Shown: positions 8,851 to 21,859, counted from the first letter of the stretch. The stretch: DNA of 64,000 nucleotides from JAZBPO01 sp963691775 (GCA_963691775.1 OY829369.1:4526001-4590000); one strand, 5' to 3'. The notes: generated by a model from the letters alone, not told the origin. A program made the numbers and translations.

Positions 8851-8927
8851 TCAGGCGCGCAGCACCGCGAGGTGCCGTATCGCGAGCGCTTGTCTTCCCA
8901 ATCAGTTGTCTCTGTAATGGCGGTCGG

Positions 8928-10775
8928 GTGAAGAGATGGCTCGACGCCATCGATACGCGCTCGCTGGTGCGCCAGCGATGGGCGCCTGAGTGGGAGCCAC
9001 GATCCGCCATGGACAGGCAGTTCAGGTTCGGCACGTTCGTGCAGGAAGTGGGGCTGCATGAGGATCGCATCAGCTACAACGACGTCGTTGCGGCTGCCGT
9101 CACTGCGGAGGGGGCGGCCGCTACAGATCGCGTTCAGCTTCGCTCCGTCGACGTCTTCAGGCTCGTCGAGCCGTACGTGCGTGTTCGGCTCGTCGAGCAA
9201 CTGCGCGCCGTCATTCCCCTCGCGATCTATCTCGTAGCGTTCCAGATCCTGATCCTGCAGCAGCCGGTTGCGGGTGCACTGTCCATCACCGCCGGCCTGC
9301 TGGCCGTCATCCTCGGTCTGATGTTCTTCATGGAAGGCCTCGCCGTCGGTCTCATGCCCTTCGGCGAGACCATCGGAAGCACCTTGCCGACGCGCTCGCC
9401 GTTGCCCGTGGTACTGACCATCGCTTTTCTGCTCGGAATCGGGGTGACCTTTGCCGAACCAGCGATCGGGGCTCTGCAGGCGGCCGGTGCGCTCGTCGAC
9501 GTCAACGAGGCTCCGTACCTCTATACGTTACTGACGGCCTGGTCATTCCCGCTGGTGATGCTGGTCGGCGTCGGTGTCGGGCTCGCCGCGGTTCTGGGCA
9601 CGCTCCGATTCCTTTACGGCTGGTCGCTCAAGCCGATGATCTATGCGGCGCTCGTCCCGACCATCTTGCTCACGATCGGTTTTTCCGTGACCGGTGATCT
9701 TGGGCAGGTGCTTGGCCTCGCTTGGGACTGTGGCGCCGTGACGACCGGGCCGGTGACCGTCCCTCTGGTGCTTTCGCTCGGGATCGGCATCGCCAATGCG
9801 GCCGGAAAAGGGGGGAGCAGTCTCTCGGGATTCGGCATCGTGACCATGGCGTCGCTCTTTCCGATCCTCGCGGTCCTCTGCCTTTCCCTCTTCGTGTATG
9901 CCACCGTAACCCCCGAGGAGATCTTGGCCGCGGCGGCGCAGACAGCTGAGGCGACAGCGGCCGCCGCGCCGGTCTGGCATGAGCAGACGCCGTTCGTCGA
10001 GGTCGTACTGGGCGTGCGCGCGATTGTGCCGCTGGTCGTCTTCCTGTTCCTGGTGCTGGTGTTCGTGCTCCGTGAGCGCGTGCGTGAGCCTGTCAATATC
10101 GGTTACGGCATCGCGCTGTGCGTGGTCGGCATGGCGATCTTCAACCTGGGTCTGACCTACGGGCTCGCTGCCCTCGGCGGGCAGGCAGGGAGTCTCGTGC
10201 CCAGCGCCTTCGTTGCGCTGGAAGGCATGCCGGATACGCCGCTGTTCTCTTTTGTCCTCGGTCTGTGCGTGGCGATCGGATTCGCGTTCATTCTCGGGTT
10301 CGGGGCAACGCTCGCAGAGCCCGCACTGAATGCGCTTGGCCAGACGGTGGAGAATCTCACCAATGGCGCCTTCCGAAAGGCCATGCTGATGTACGCGGTG
10401 TCGAGCGGCGTGGCCTGTGGCATTGCCCTCGGCGTGGCCAAGATCATCTTTGGCATACCGCTCCAGTGGCTGCTGATTCCGCTTTACGGGATCGCGGTGA
10501 TCCTCACCGCGCTCTCCACCGAGGAGTTCGTGAATATCGCTTGGGATTCAGCAGGCGTGACGACGGGCCCGGTGACGGTTCCGCTGGTGCTCGCGATGGG
10601 GCTGGGTCTCGGCGCTCCGGTGGGCGCCGTGGAGGGTTTCGGCATCCTGTCCATGGCGTCGATCGGACCGATCATCGCAGTGCTCTCGACCGGCCTATGG
10701 GTGCGTTACCGGACCGCACGCAGACATCAGCGCGAAGATGCTCAGTTCGAGCAGACTATGGGGCAGGCAGCATGA
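8928..10775 (+). CDS. DUF1538 membrane protein with internal duplication, putative transporter
   Basis: The 615-residue polytopic membrane protein has no experimentally assigned role that I know of. About 90 N-terminal residues are soluble. Then come two related membrane halves. Each contains an AEPA motif (TFAEPA at 174-179, TLAEPA at 461-466) followed by TTGPVTVPLVL (272-282 and 545-555); the second is preceded by WDSAG, the first by WDCGA. This two-fold repeat with Pro/Gly-broken helices is the pattern of secondary transporters or channels. Its stop overlaps the start of a PII-like gene by 4 bases, so control by a PII-type sensor is likely. GTG start; an ATG at 9009 is an alternative. Substrate unknown. 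Confidence 0.9.
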   Translation: MKRWLDAIDTRSLVRQRWAPEWEPRSAMDRQFRFGTFVQEVGLHEDRISYNDVVAAAVTAEGAAATDRVQLRSVDVFRLVEPYVRVRLVEQLRAVIPLAIYLVAFQILILQQPVAGALSITAGLLAVILGLMFFMEGLAVGLMPFGETIGSTLPTRSPLPVVLTIAFLLGIGVTFAEPAIGALQAAGALVDVNEAPYLYTLLTAWSFPLVMLVGVGVGLAAVLGTLRFLYGWSLKPMIYAALVPTILLTIGFSVTGDLGQVLGLAWDCGAVTTGPVTVPLVLSLGIGIANAAGKGGSSLSGFGIVTMASLFPILAVLCLSLFVYATVTPEEILAAAAQTAEATAAAAPVWHEQTPFVEVVLGVRAIVPLVVFLFLVLVFVLRERVREPVNIGYGIALCVVGMAIFNLGLTYGLAALGGQAGSLVPSAFVALEGMPDTPLFSFVLGLCVAIGFAFILGFGATLAEPALNALGQTVENLTNGAFRKAMLMYAVSSGVACGIALGVAKIIFGIPLQWLLIPLYGIAVILTALSTEEFVNIAWDSAGVTTGPVTVPLVLAMGLGLGAPVGAVEGFGILSMASIGPIIAVLSTGLWVRYRTARRHQREDAQFEQTMGQAA

Positions 10776-11140
10776 GTCGGGAAATGGTGACGCTCACGGA
10801 CGCGGTTCTGATTACCTGCGTCGTTCAGCGCGGGCTCGGCGACACCGTCGTGAACGCGGCGTCCGGTGCCGGCGCGCAGGGCGCAACGGTCTATTTCGGT
10901 CGTGGCACGGGTGTACGAGAGCGCCTCGGCATCCTCGGGCTTGCCGTCGAAGTGGAGAAAGAAATCGTCAACGTGCTGGTCGCGCAAGATCAGGTAGAAG
11001 GCGTCTTTCGTGCGATCTTCACCGCCGCCAAGCTCGACACCCCAGGCATGGGCATCATGTACACAACGCCGGTCGACAAGATGGCAACGTATATTCCGCC
11101 GGACGTGGTGAGCCGGCTGCTGGAGCGAGAGGACGGCTGA
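10772..11140 (+). CDS. PII-like signalling protein, first copy
   Basis: The 122-residue product has the PII (GlnB-superfamily) ferredoxin-like fold: ITCVVQRGLGD at the first strand and helix, then GAGAQGATVYFGRGTG before a short T-loop, EKEIVNVLVAQDQ, and the C-terminal GMGIMYTTPVDK. The T-loop region is short, and no tyrosine is placed like the uridylylated Tyr51 of GlnB, so classical modification is not expected. PII-type proteins form trimers that bind adenine nucleotides and often gate a neighbouring membrane protein. It overlaps the DUF1538 gene (ATGA) and lies 2 bases before a second PII-like gene. Confidence 0.88.
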   Translation: MSREMVTLTDAVLITCVVQRGLGDTVVNAASGAGAQGATVYFGRGTGVRERLGILGLAVEVEKEIVNVLVAQDQVEGVFRAIFTAAKLDTPGMGIMYTTPVDKMATYIPPDVVSRLLEREDG

Positions 11141-11142
11141 GC

Positions 11143-11487
11143 GTGGCGCAGAAGCTGATCACCGCGATCCTGCCTACAGACGTGGATGCCTTGAGAATCA
11201 TCCGTCGTCTGAAGGACGAGCAGGCCATCCCGTCGGCCAATCTGAACTTCGCACGCGGGGTGGGGCGGATGATGCGTGGCCGCTCGCTTACTTCAGGGTC
11301 TTCGCAGCGGGAGATTCTCTCAGTCGTGGTGCCGGAGGCGCGCGCAGACGCGCTGTTTGCCTGGCTCTTCGAGGCCGCCGATATCGATCGCCCGCACGGC
11401 GGCATTCTCTACATGCAGACGCTTGCCGAGGCGACGGCATACACCTTGCCAAACCTGCCCGAGGAAGCGGGCGAATCTGTGAGCTGA
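11143..11487 (+). CDS. PII-like protein, second and divergent copy
   Basis: The 114-residue product resembles a PII-like domain less strongly than its neighbour. It starts KLITAILPTDVDALRIIRRL, has a basic glycine-arginine loop (FARGVGRMMRGR) where the T-loop lies, then the strand REILSVVVPE and a C-terminal GGILYMQTL segment matching GMGIMYTTP in the other copy. Start is GTG 11143. The two PII-like proteins could form a hetero-oligomer or sense different ligands. The antiporter gene follows after 13 bases. The assignment rests on pattern similarity and context, so it is less sure than the first copy. Confidence 0.75.
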   Translation: MAQKLITAILPTDVDALRIIRRLKDEQAIPSANLNFARGVGRMMRGRSLTSGSSQREILSVVVPEARADALFAWLFEAADIDRPHGGILYMQTLAEATAYTLPNLPEEAGESVS

Positions 11488-11500
11488 GCGGGAAGCAGCG

Positions 11501-14026
11501 GTGGTGGAACCTCATGTCGGTATCTGGAGCACGATTCTCGGCTTGAGCGGCATGCTGGCCCTCGCCGTACTCATGCTTCCCGCAGCGAAACGGCTCAACT
11601 TCCCGTATACGGTCCTCCTCGCGGTGGTCGGTGTCGGCCTCGGATTGCTTGGCAACGCGGCGGCCGATGCGCACGTGCCGGTCTTTGGCGATTTCCTCCA
11701 CGCGCTCGGGGAGATGGAGATCACGGCAGACGTCGTCCTGTTCCTGTTTCTGCCGGTGCTGGTGTTCGAAGCTGCGCTTGCGATGGACGTCCGGCGCCTG
11801 CTCGAGGACATTCGGCCGATCCTGTTCCTGGCGGTCGTAGGGCTTCTGATCTCGACTGCGGTCGTCGGCGCAAGTCTCTACGCAGTGTCCGGAATGGCGT
11901 TGGTGGCGTGCCTGATGCTCGGCGCGATCTGTTCTGCGACGGACCCCGTTGCCGTTGTCGCGATCTTCAAGGAGGTCGGCGCGCCGAAGCGCCTCGCGAT
12001 CCTCGTGGAAGGCGAAAGCCTATTCAACGATGCGACGGCGATAGTCGTCTTCACGATCCTCGCAGGGATGATGACCGGCTCGGCCGACAGTTCAGTGCTG
12101 TCAGGCCTCGCATCGTTTCTGAGGGTGTTCGTGGGTGGAATCATCGTGGGTTGGGCCCTGGCGCGACTATTCGTCTGGATCATCAGCCGGCTCGAGAATC
12201 TACCGCTTGTCGAGCAGTCCCTCACGATCTCGCTGGCCTATCTTTCCTTCATCTTTGCCGAGCACTATCTGCACGTGTCCGGCGTCATGGCCGTCGTGGT
12301 TGCGGCGTTGGTCATGGGCTCGCGAGGCCGTACGGTCATCCAGCCCCATGACTGGCACTCGCTGCACGAAACCTGGGAGCAACTGGGCTTCTGGGCCAAC
12401 AGCATCATCTTCCTGCTGGTCGGCCTCGCGGTGCCCGAGATCATGGCCGACTTCGGTGTGACGCAGGCGCTCTGGCTCTGCGTGCTCATCGTCACGGCGC
12501 TCGCCGCACGGGCGGCGATCATCTACCTACTCCTGCCGCTTCTTTCCGCGCTGAACATGGCGCAGACCGTCTCCGTACCGTTTCGAACCGTGATGTTCTG
12601 GGGTGGATTGCGTGGTGCCGTATCGCTGGCGCTCGCGCTCATCGTGCTCGAGGCACCGGGGTACAGCGAAGAGGTCAAGCAGTTCGTTGGCGTGCTCGTG
12701 ACAGGCTTCGTCTTGTTCACGCTGTTCGTGAATGCGCCAACGATTCGGTTCGTCATCAGTTTCTTCAAGCTCGACCAGTTGTCCATGGCCGATACGGTTC
12801 TGCGAGATCGGGCCATCGCACTCTCGTTGGACCGCATCAGCGGTGCGATCGAAGATGTCGCCGCGCGACAGGACGCGTCGGAAGCGACGACCGGTGCGAT
12901 CGCGGGCGGTTATCGGGCGCGCAGCGCGGATGCCCACAGTCAGCTCGAGCGCATGACCGATCTGCCGAAAGCAGAGTGGGTCCGTATCGGCCTTGCGAAT
13001 CTCGCCGTGCGTGAGCGCGCATCCTATGAGCGCCAGTTCGAAGCTGGATTCCTCTCATCGAGTGTCTATCGGATTGTCGGTGAGCACCTCGAAGACATTG
13101 TCGACTGCTTGCGGACCGGGGGCGTGGATGAGCACGAACGAGCTGTAGAGCGTAGCCTCGACTTCGGTCGTGAGTTCCACTTTTCCATGTACTTGCAGCG
13201 TCGCTGGAACGCCATGGGCCCATTGTCCTCGCGCGTCGCGGAGCGCTTTGAAGTGCTCTCCGCCATGAAACTCGCACTGCGCGAGGTGCTTGAAGATGCC
13301 GTACCGCGCGTCGGTGAGATGGTGGGCGCGGCGGCAGCAGGCGAGGCAAAAGGGCATCTGGAAGCGCGTCTCGACGCTGTCGCCGAGGCCCTTCGTGGTC
13401 TGGAGCTTCAGTATCCGGACTATGCGCAGTACGTGGAGCGGCGGCTGCTCGAACGAGGTGCCCTGCGCCTGGAGGCTCAGAGCTACAAGCGCATGTATGC
13501 CGACGCACTCATCACCGGAGAGGTCTACGGTGATCTGGAGGCGCGCGTACGCGAGAAGGAAATCGCTCTGGCGCGCATGCCTCGTCTGGACCTCGGTCTG
13601 GATCCCGTACGCCTCGTTGGTGAAGTGCCCTTGTTCACGGGGCTGCCGGAGGATCGAATCCGGGAGATCGCGCAACTTCTCAAACCGCGTCTTGTGCTTC
13701 CCGGGGAGATGGTCGTGCGCGCGGGGGACGCGGGCGACGCGATGTACTTCGTTTCCAACGGCGCACTGCGTGTCGACGTGGAGCCTCTGCCAGTGCAGCT
13801 CGGCTCGGGCGATTTCTTCGGAGAGCTGGCCCTGATTACCCAACAGCCGCGCAATGCGGACGTGGTCGCGGCCGGCTTTGCCGATTTGCTCGTGTTGCGT
13901 ACGGCGGATTTCCAGCGTCTTATGGAGGGAAATCCGGACGCAAGGGTGCGTATCGAGGCCGTCGCGCGGGAGCGCCTTGCGCAAACGCAGGAGGCGGCCG
14001 CGCTCGATCCGGGAACTGACACCTAA
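11501..14026 (+). CDS. CPA1-type cation/proton antiporter with C-terminal cyclic-nucleotide-binding domain
   Basis: The 841-residue protein has about 12 membrane segments in its first 420 residues, with the CPA1 signatures SATDPVAVVAIFKE and VEGESLFNDATAIVVF, the latter carrying the ND pair needed for cation/proton exchange. A long cytoplasmic helical region follows (about 430-700). The last 140 residues form a cNMP-binding domain, from about residue 703, with FFGELALITQQPRNADV as the phosphate-binding cassette. Family members move Na+ or K+ out in exchange for protons at the inner membrane. It is the last gene of the DUF1538/PII run, 13 bases after its neighbour. GTG start at 11501; GTG 11504 is equally possible. 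Confidence 0.92.
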   Translation: MVEPHVGIWSTILGLSGMLALAVLMLPAAKRLNFPYTVLLAVVGVGLGLLGNAAADAHVPVFGDFLHALGEMEITADVVLFLFLPVLVFEAALAMDVRRLLEDIRPILFLAVVGLLISTAVVGASLYAVSGMALVACLMLGAICSATDPVAVVAIFKEVGAPKRLAILVEGESLFNDATAIVVFTILAGMMTGSADSSVLSGLASFLRVFVGGIIVGWALARLFVWIISRLENLPLVEQSLTISLAYLSFIFAEHYLHVSGVMAVVVAALVMGSRGRTVIQPHDWHSLHETWEQLGFWANSIIFLLVGLAVPEIMADFGVTQALWLCVLIVTALAARAAIIYLLLPLLSALNMAQTVSVPFRTVMFWGGLRGAVSLALALIVLEAPGYSEEVKQFVGVLVTGFVLFTLFVNAPTIRFVISFFKLDQLSMADTVLRDRAIALSLDRISGAIEDVAARQDASEATTGAIAGGYRARSADAHSQLERMTDLPKAEWVRIGLANLAVRERASYERQFEAGFLSSSVYRIVGEHLEDIVDCLRTGGVDEHERAVERSLDFGREFHFSMYLQRRWNAMGPLSSRVAERFEVLSAMKLALREVLEDAVPRVGEMVGAAAAGEAKGHLEARLDAVAEALRGLELQYPDYAQYVERRLLERGALRLEAQSYKRMYADALITGEVYGDLEARVREKEIALARMPRLDLGLDPVRLVGEVPLFTGLPEDRIREIAQLLKPRLVLPGEMVVRAGDAGDAMYFVSNGALRVDVEPLPVQLGSGDFFGELALITQQPRNADVVAAGFADLLVLRTADFQRLMEGNPDARVRIEAVARERLAQTQEAAALDPGTDT

Positions 14027-14076
14027 CGGGCAAAGACCCGGCGGTGATGATTGCCTCTTTTCGGGGTAGGGGAGGG

Positions 14077-16017
14077 ATGATGAATCCTATTGCTCGCGAC
14101 GCGGCCGTGGTCGTGTTCGCCCTTTCGTTCGGCCTCCTTGGCTGCAATCCGGCGGAATCACCTGAAGGACCTGCAGGAGAAACGGTCTCCGAAGTAGCGG
14201 AAGCGGTTTTTCCCTCAGCACCCACCGATGGCCCGGACGCGCGCCGCGCCCTGTTCGGCGATCTTCATATCCACACGCGTTATTCCTTCGACGCCTATAT
14301 CTTCGGAACGCGGACGACACCGGGCGATGCTTACCGCTTCGCCAGGGGCGATGTGATACGGCATCCCGCCGGCTTCGAGATGAAGATGGACAAGCCCCTC
14401 GACTTCCTGGCGGTGACGGATCACGCGTCCTACATCGGGATGCTCGCCGCCATGGACGATCCGGAGACGAAGGTCGGTCAGCATCCTATTGCAGTGGAAC
14501 TGCGTGAAGCCGAAACGGCGCAGCAGCGGGGCGATGCATTCCAGGGCCTGATTCCCCGCTTTGGCGGCCAGGTGGAGAATGATGATCTCGTTGACCGATC
14601 TGTCATGCGGAGCGCCTGGCAGGAGATCATCAACGCAGCCGAGCGCCACAACGACCCCGGCGCGTTCACGACCTTCATTGCCTACGAGTACACATCATCA
14701 GGCCCCGCGCGCGAAAACCTGCATCGGAACGTCATTTTCCGTGGTGCCGAAGTTCCTGAGGATCCGTTCAGCCGTCTCGATTCACTCAATCCTGAAGAAC
14801 TCTGGAGTTGGATGGATCGCCAGCGCACTGGGGGATCGGACGTCATCGCCATTCCGCACAATTCCAATGGCTCGGACGGGCTTATGTTCGAACTCGTGAA
14901 CTGGGCGCGCGAGCCGCTCAACGCCGAGTACGCAGAACAGCGCATGCGAAATGAACCGCTGGTCGAGATCACGCAGGTGAAGGGGACTTCCGAGACACAT
15001 CCGGCGCTGTCGCCGAATGATGAATGGGCCGACTTCGAACTCATGGAATTGAAGATCGCGACCACCCAGAGCAGTCGAGCCGAAGGTTCCTACGTACGCG
15101 ACGCGTATCTGAATGGACTTGCGCTGGAGGCAAACGAGCAGGGAAACCCATACAAATTTGGCCTCGTCGGCGCGAGCGATACGCATGTTGCGGCCGGCTC
15201 GTTCGATGAAAACAACTACTGGTCGAAGGTCGGTCTCCTTGACGGGACGCCCGCCCAGCGGGGATCTGTCCCGGTCGACGACCCGTCGCAAGCGACTGCG
15301 CCGGGCGGTAACGCCTATACGGACGTGCCTGAAGGCTATGCACCAAGCTACTACCACTTCTGGAGCGCGTCCGGCCTCGCAGGCGTGTGGGCGGAAGACA
15401 ACACACGCGACGCAATCTTCGATGCCTTTCGCCGCAAGGAAACCTTCGCAACCAGCGGACCACGCATGAAGATCCGGATGTTCGCGGGCCATGACTTCGG
15501 CGCAGGGCTCCGTGAGCGCGCGGATGCAGCCGCGGTCGCGTACGCAACGGGTGTGCCGATGGGCGCAGACCTTCGCGCGACAGATGACGGTGCCGCCCCT
15601 CGCGTATTCGCCACAGCAATGCGAGATCCGGACGAGGCGCCGCTGCAGCGCCTCCAGATCATCAAAGGCTGGATCGAGAACGGCGAGAAGGTCGAGCGGG
15701 TCTACGACGTCGCCTGCGCCGGCGGCGGAGTGCCCGATGCCGAAATGCATCGTTGCCCCGACAATGCTGCGCGCGTTGACCTTTCGGATTGTTCGATCTC
15801 GGCTGCGGCAGGCGCCGACGAACTGTCCGCGGTCTGGGTAGATCCGGATTATCGCGCTGGGCAGGAAACGTTTTACTACGCGCGCGCGTTGCAGAATCCG
15901 ACCTGCCGCTGGTCGACCTGGGATGCCATACGCGCGGGGGTTACACCGCGACCAGATATCAATCCCGTGATACAGGAACGTGCCTGGAGTTCGCCTATCT
16001 GGGTTACGTCCAAGTAA
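14077..16017 (+). CDS. DUF3604-family lipoprotein, putative metal-dependent hydrolase
   Basis: The 646-residue protein has a lipoprotein signal peptide with lipobox LLGC (Cys23), so it should be anchored in the outer membrane or periplasm. Then comes a PHP-like metal-binding pattern: GDLHIHTRYSFDA near residues 62-74, followed by VTDHASYIG, and later ASDTH. The DUF3604 family is common in marine and xenobiotic-degrading gammaproteobacteria; its substrate is unknown. A GGGAGGG ribosome-binding site precedes the two adjacent ATG codons at 14077 and 14080. It lies 50 bases after the antiporter gene but probably has an independent role. Confidence 0.88.
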   Translation: MMNPIARDAAVVVFALSFGLLGCNPAESPEGPAGETVSEVAEAVFPSAPTDGPDARRALFGDLHIHTRYSFDAYIFGTRTTPGDAYRFARGDVIRHPAGFEMKMDKPLDFLAVTDHASYIGMLAAMDDPETKVGQHPIAVELREAETAQQRGDAFQGLIPRFGGQVENDDLVDRSVMRSAWQEIINAAERHNDPGAFTTFIAYEYTSSGPARENLHRNVIFRGAEVPEDPFSRLDSLNPEELWSWMDRQRTGGSDVIAIPHNSNGSDGLMFELVNWAREPLNAEYAEQRMRNEPLVEITQVKGTSETHPALSPNDEWADFELMELKIATTQSSRAEGSYVRDAYLNGLALEANEQGNPYKFGLVGASDTHVAAGSFDENNYWSKVGLLDGTPAQRGSVPVDDPSQATAPGGNAYTDVPEGYAPSYYHFWSASGLAGVWAEDNTRDAIFDAFRRKETFATSGPRMKIRMFAGHDFGAGLRERADAAAVAYATGVPMGADLRATDDGAAPRVFATAMRDPDEAPLQRLQIIKGWIENGEKVERVYDVACAGGGVPDAEMHRCPDNAARVDLSDCSISAAAGADELSAVWVDPDYRAGQETFYYARALQNPTCRWSTWDAIRAGVTPRPDINPVIQERAWSSPIWVTSK

Positions 16018-16175
16018 GTGCCAGAGTTGGGTGGCCGGCCTTGACTTAATCCATGGGTTACTCTTTTTTCAAGAGGCCTTGATAGTTGTAAAAATAAATA
16101 GGCCGTCGCAGAATGGACGTTAGCCAAGCAGCTTCGATTGCTTGAGCGCATCCCATTTACTTGCGACAGGTCACC

Positions 16176-16523
16176 ATGGATAAACTCACCGAACTCAAGC
16201 TTAAGCAGGAACGTCTTGCTGAACTCCAGCAGGAAGTCGAGGCGCTGGAAAAGAGCAAGGACATCCAGAACGAACTCGCATTCAGGGAAGATCTCGAAAA
16301 ACTTCTTACGAAATACGGTAAGACCATGGATGATCTTGTTCCGGCGTCCGCATCGAAGGGCAGCGCTGCAGCAGGCCGCCAGCGCAGGAAGCGTAAGCTG
16401 AAGGTTTACCTGAATCCTCACACGAAAGAGAAGGTCGAGACGCGCGGCGGCAATCACAGCGTTCTCAAGGCCTGGAAAGCTGAGTACGGTTCGGATGAAG
16501 TAGAGGGCTGGCTGCAGAACTGA
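16176..16523 (+). CDS. MvaT-type H-NS-family nucleoid protein
   Basis: The 115-residue protein has an N-terminal coiled-coil (residues 1 to about 45, rich in Lys, Glu and Leu) for oligomerisation, a basic linker (GRQRRKRK), and the C-terminal DNA-binding core YLNPHTKEKVETRGGNHS, then LKAWKAEYG. That core is the MvaT signature. It differs from the H-NS QGR hook. Such proteins coat AT-rich DNA and silence acquired genes, so the AT-richer glycan locus in this window is a likely target. The 150 bases before the gene are AT-rich, as usual for autoregulated silencer genes. ATG 16176 starts the coiled-coil. A terminator follows. Confidence 0.92.
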   Translation: MDKLTELKLKQERLAELQQEVEALEKSKDIQNELAFREDLEKLLTKYGKTMDDLVPASASKGSAAAGRQRRKRKLKVYLNPHTKEKVETRGGNHSVLKAWKAEYGSDEVEGWLQN

Positions 16524-16541
16524 GCGGCCCTTTGTAGCGCA

Positions 16542-16572
16542 GTGAAGAAGCCGGCAATGCCGGCTTTTTCAC
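16542..16572 (+). terminator. rho-independent terminator after the MvaT-type gene
   Basis: A 14-bp stem with one G-T pair (16542-16555 with 16559-16572) encloses a 3-base loop, with a T-rich run inside the descending arm (GGCTTTTTC). It lies 18 bases after the stop codon. Confidence 0.88.
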
Positions 16573-16797
16573 TTCTTGTACCGGGAACCTCGTGCGGAAT
16601 TAAATCGGGCCGCGATCTGGGCTCGAACTATCGCTTCGTTAAAGCGCGCTTCGTGGTTTCCGTTTCCTCTCCAGGCTATCGGTTCTCGCCTTGGCGCCCC
16701 GAGTGCTTCGTTTTGGCGCGCCTCCGATGGCGCAAAGTCTGAATCTGTGCAAACAATCGGCTAGCCTGCACCGTGAATCCTGCAGCGGAGAGTCGAT

Positions 16798-18603
<1,806 letters not shown>

Positions 18604-18620
18604 GCTCAGGAGACGAGCAC

Positions 18621-19409
18621 ATGCGCTGCCATGAAGTGGACTACGAAATCATCGGTCACGACCTGCAGATGGTCGAAGTTGAGCTCGACCCGACCGAGTC
18701 GGTCATCGCCGAAGCCGGTGCCATGAACTACATGGAAGAAGACATCGACTTCGAAGCGCGCATGGGAGATGGCAGCGACGCGACCGAGGGGTTGTTCGGC
18801 AAGCTCATGGGCGTGGGCAAGCGCGTCATCACTGGTGAATCGATCTTCATGACGCACTTCACCAATCACGGAGCGGCAAAGCGGCGGGTCGCTTTCGCTG
18901 CGCCGTATCCGGGACACATCGCGGCCTTGAACATGGCCGAGCACGGGGAGCGCATCTACTGTCAGAAGGATGCCTTCCTATGCGCTGCCCTCGGAACACA
19001 GGTCGGGATCGCGTTCAACATGCGCCTCGGTGCGGGCTTTTTCGGCGGCGAGGGGTTCATCCTGCAGAAACTTGAAGGTGATGGGATGGCGTTTCTGCAT
19101 GCCGGCGGGTCGATCGTGCGGAAAGAGCTGAAAGGGGAGACGCTCCGGGTCGATACCGGGTGTCTCGTCGCTTTCGACGACGGGATTGACTACGACATCG
19201 CACGGGCCGGGGGATTGAAGTCCATGTTCTTTGGCGGCGAAGGACTGTTCCTCGCCACGCTTCAGGGGCACGGCACCGTATGGCTGCAGAGCATGCCTTT
19301 CAGCCGCCTTGCGGATCGGATCTTTGCCAATGCGCCGGCGCTTGAGGGCAAGGAGCAGGGGGAGGGTAGCGTACTCGGCTCCGTATATCGGATGATCGAC
19401 GGAGATTAG
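18621..19409 (+). CDS. AIM24 / TIGR00266-family protein
   Basis: The 262-residue soluble protein belongs to the AIM24 beta-sandwich family. Seen in the sequence are the N-terminal VEVELDPTESVIAEAGAM and the glycine-rich cores FGGEGF and FFGGEGLFLATLQG. Family members occur in bacteria and in mitochondria, where Aim24 supports inner-membrane organisation; the bacterial role is unclear. An AGGAGA site precedes the ATG. It is 17 bases from the monooxygenase gene, so the two may be co-transcribed, though no common pathway is evident. Confidence 0.9.
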   Translation: MRCHEVDYEIIGHDLQMVEVELDPTESVIAEAGAMNYMEEDIDFEARMGDGSDATEGLFGKLMGVGKRVITGESIFMTHFTNHGAAKRRVAFAAPYPGHIAALNMAEHGERIYCQKDAFLCAALGTQVGIAFNMRLGAGFFGGEGFILQKLEGDGMAFLHAGGSIVRKELKGETLRVDTGCLVAFDDGIDYDIARAGGLKSMFFGGEGLFLATLQGHGTVWLQSMPFSRLADRIFANAPALEGKEQGEGSVLGSVYRMIDGD

Positions 19410-19505
19410 AGCGCCATACGTCCAACCCAGGCCGTCGATCGTTCCATGACGCAGGGCGTCGGGTATCGCGACGCGCCCGGGCGAGCGGCGAATGGGCGCC
19501 AAACG

Positions 19506-19533
19506 AAAAGGGGTGCCGATTGGCACCCCTTTT
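19506..19533. terminator. bidirectional terminator between AIM24 gene and tRNA-Asn
   Basis: A 12-bp stem (19506-19517 with 19522-19533) with a 4-base loop has an A tract on its left and a T tract on its right, so it can end transcripts from both sides: the AIM24 gene on the plus strand and tRNA-Asn on the minus strand. Confidence 0.88.
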
Positions 19534-19544
19534 CTTCAGCACTA

Positions 19545-19620
19545 TGGCTCCGCCTGCTGGGCTCGAACCAGCGACCCGCTGATTAACAGTCAGCTGCTCT
19601 ACCAACTGAGCTAAGGCGGA
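19545..19620 (-). tRNA. tRNA-Asn(GTT)
   Basis: The 76-base gene reads on the minus strand. The acceptor stem TCCGCCT/AGGCGGA is complete, the D-stem is GCTC, the anticodon loop carries GTT, the T-loop is TTCGAGC, and CCA is encoded. Confidence 0.97.
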
Positions 19621-19802
19621 ATTCCTGTCGAAAACGACAGAGCCGCGCATTGTACGACTCGCCCTTAGCGCGTCAAGGGTTGTTAGCGCGCCGCGACCCG
19701 CCCGCTGGCCTGATGCATCCTTTCAGTTTCAGGACGGTTAACGCTTGTCGCGCTGCGGGCGCTCACCGATCATTCGCCCCCCGGCCGCCGTTGTGTGCAT
19801 CC

Positions 19803-21845
<2,043 letters not shown>

Positions 21846-21859
21846 GTTTCGTCGGAAGC

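Noticed and set aside
13055..13984. A 309-residue minus-strand frame across the antiporter C-terminus
   Set aside because: It is a shadow of the cNMP-domain coding region and has no family features.
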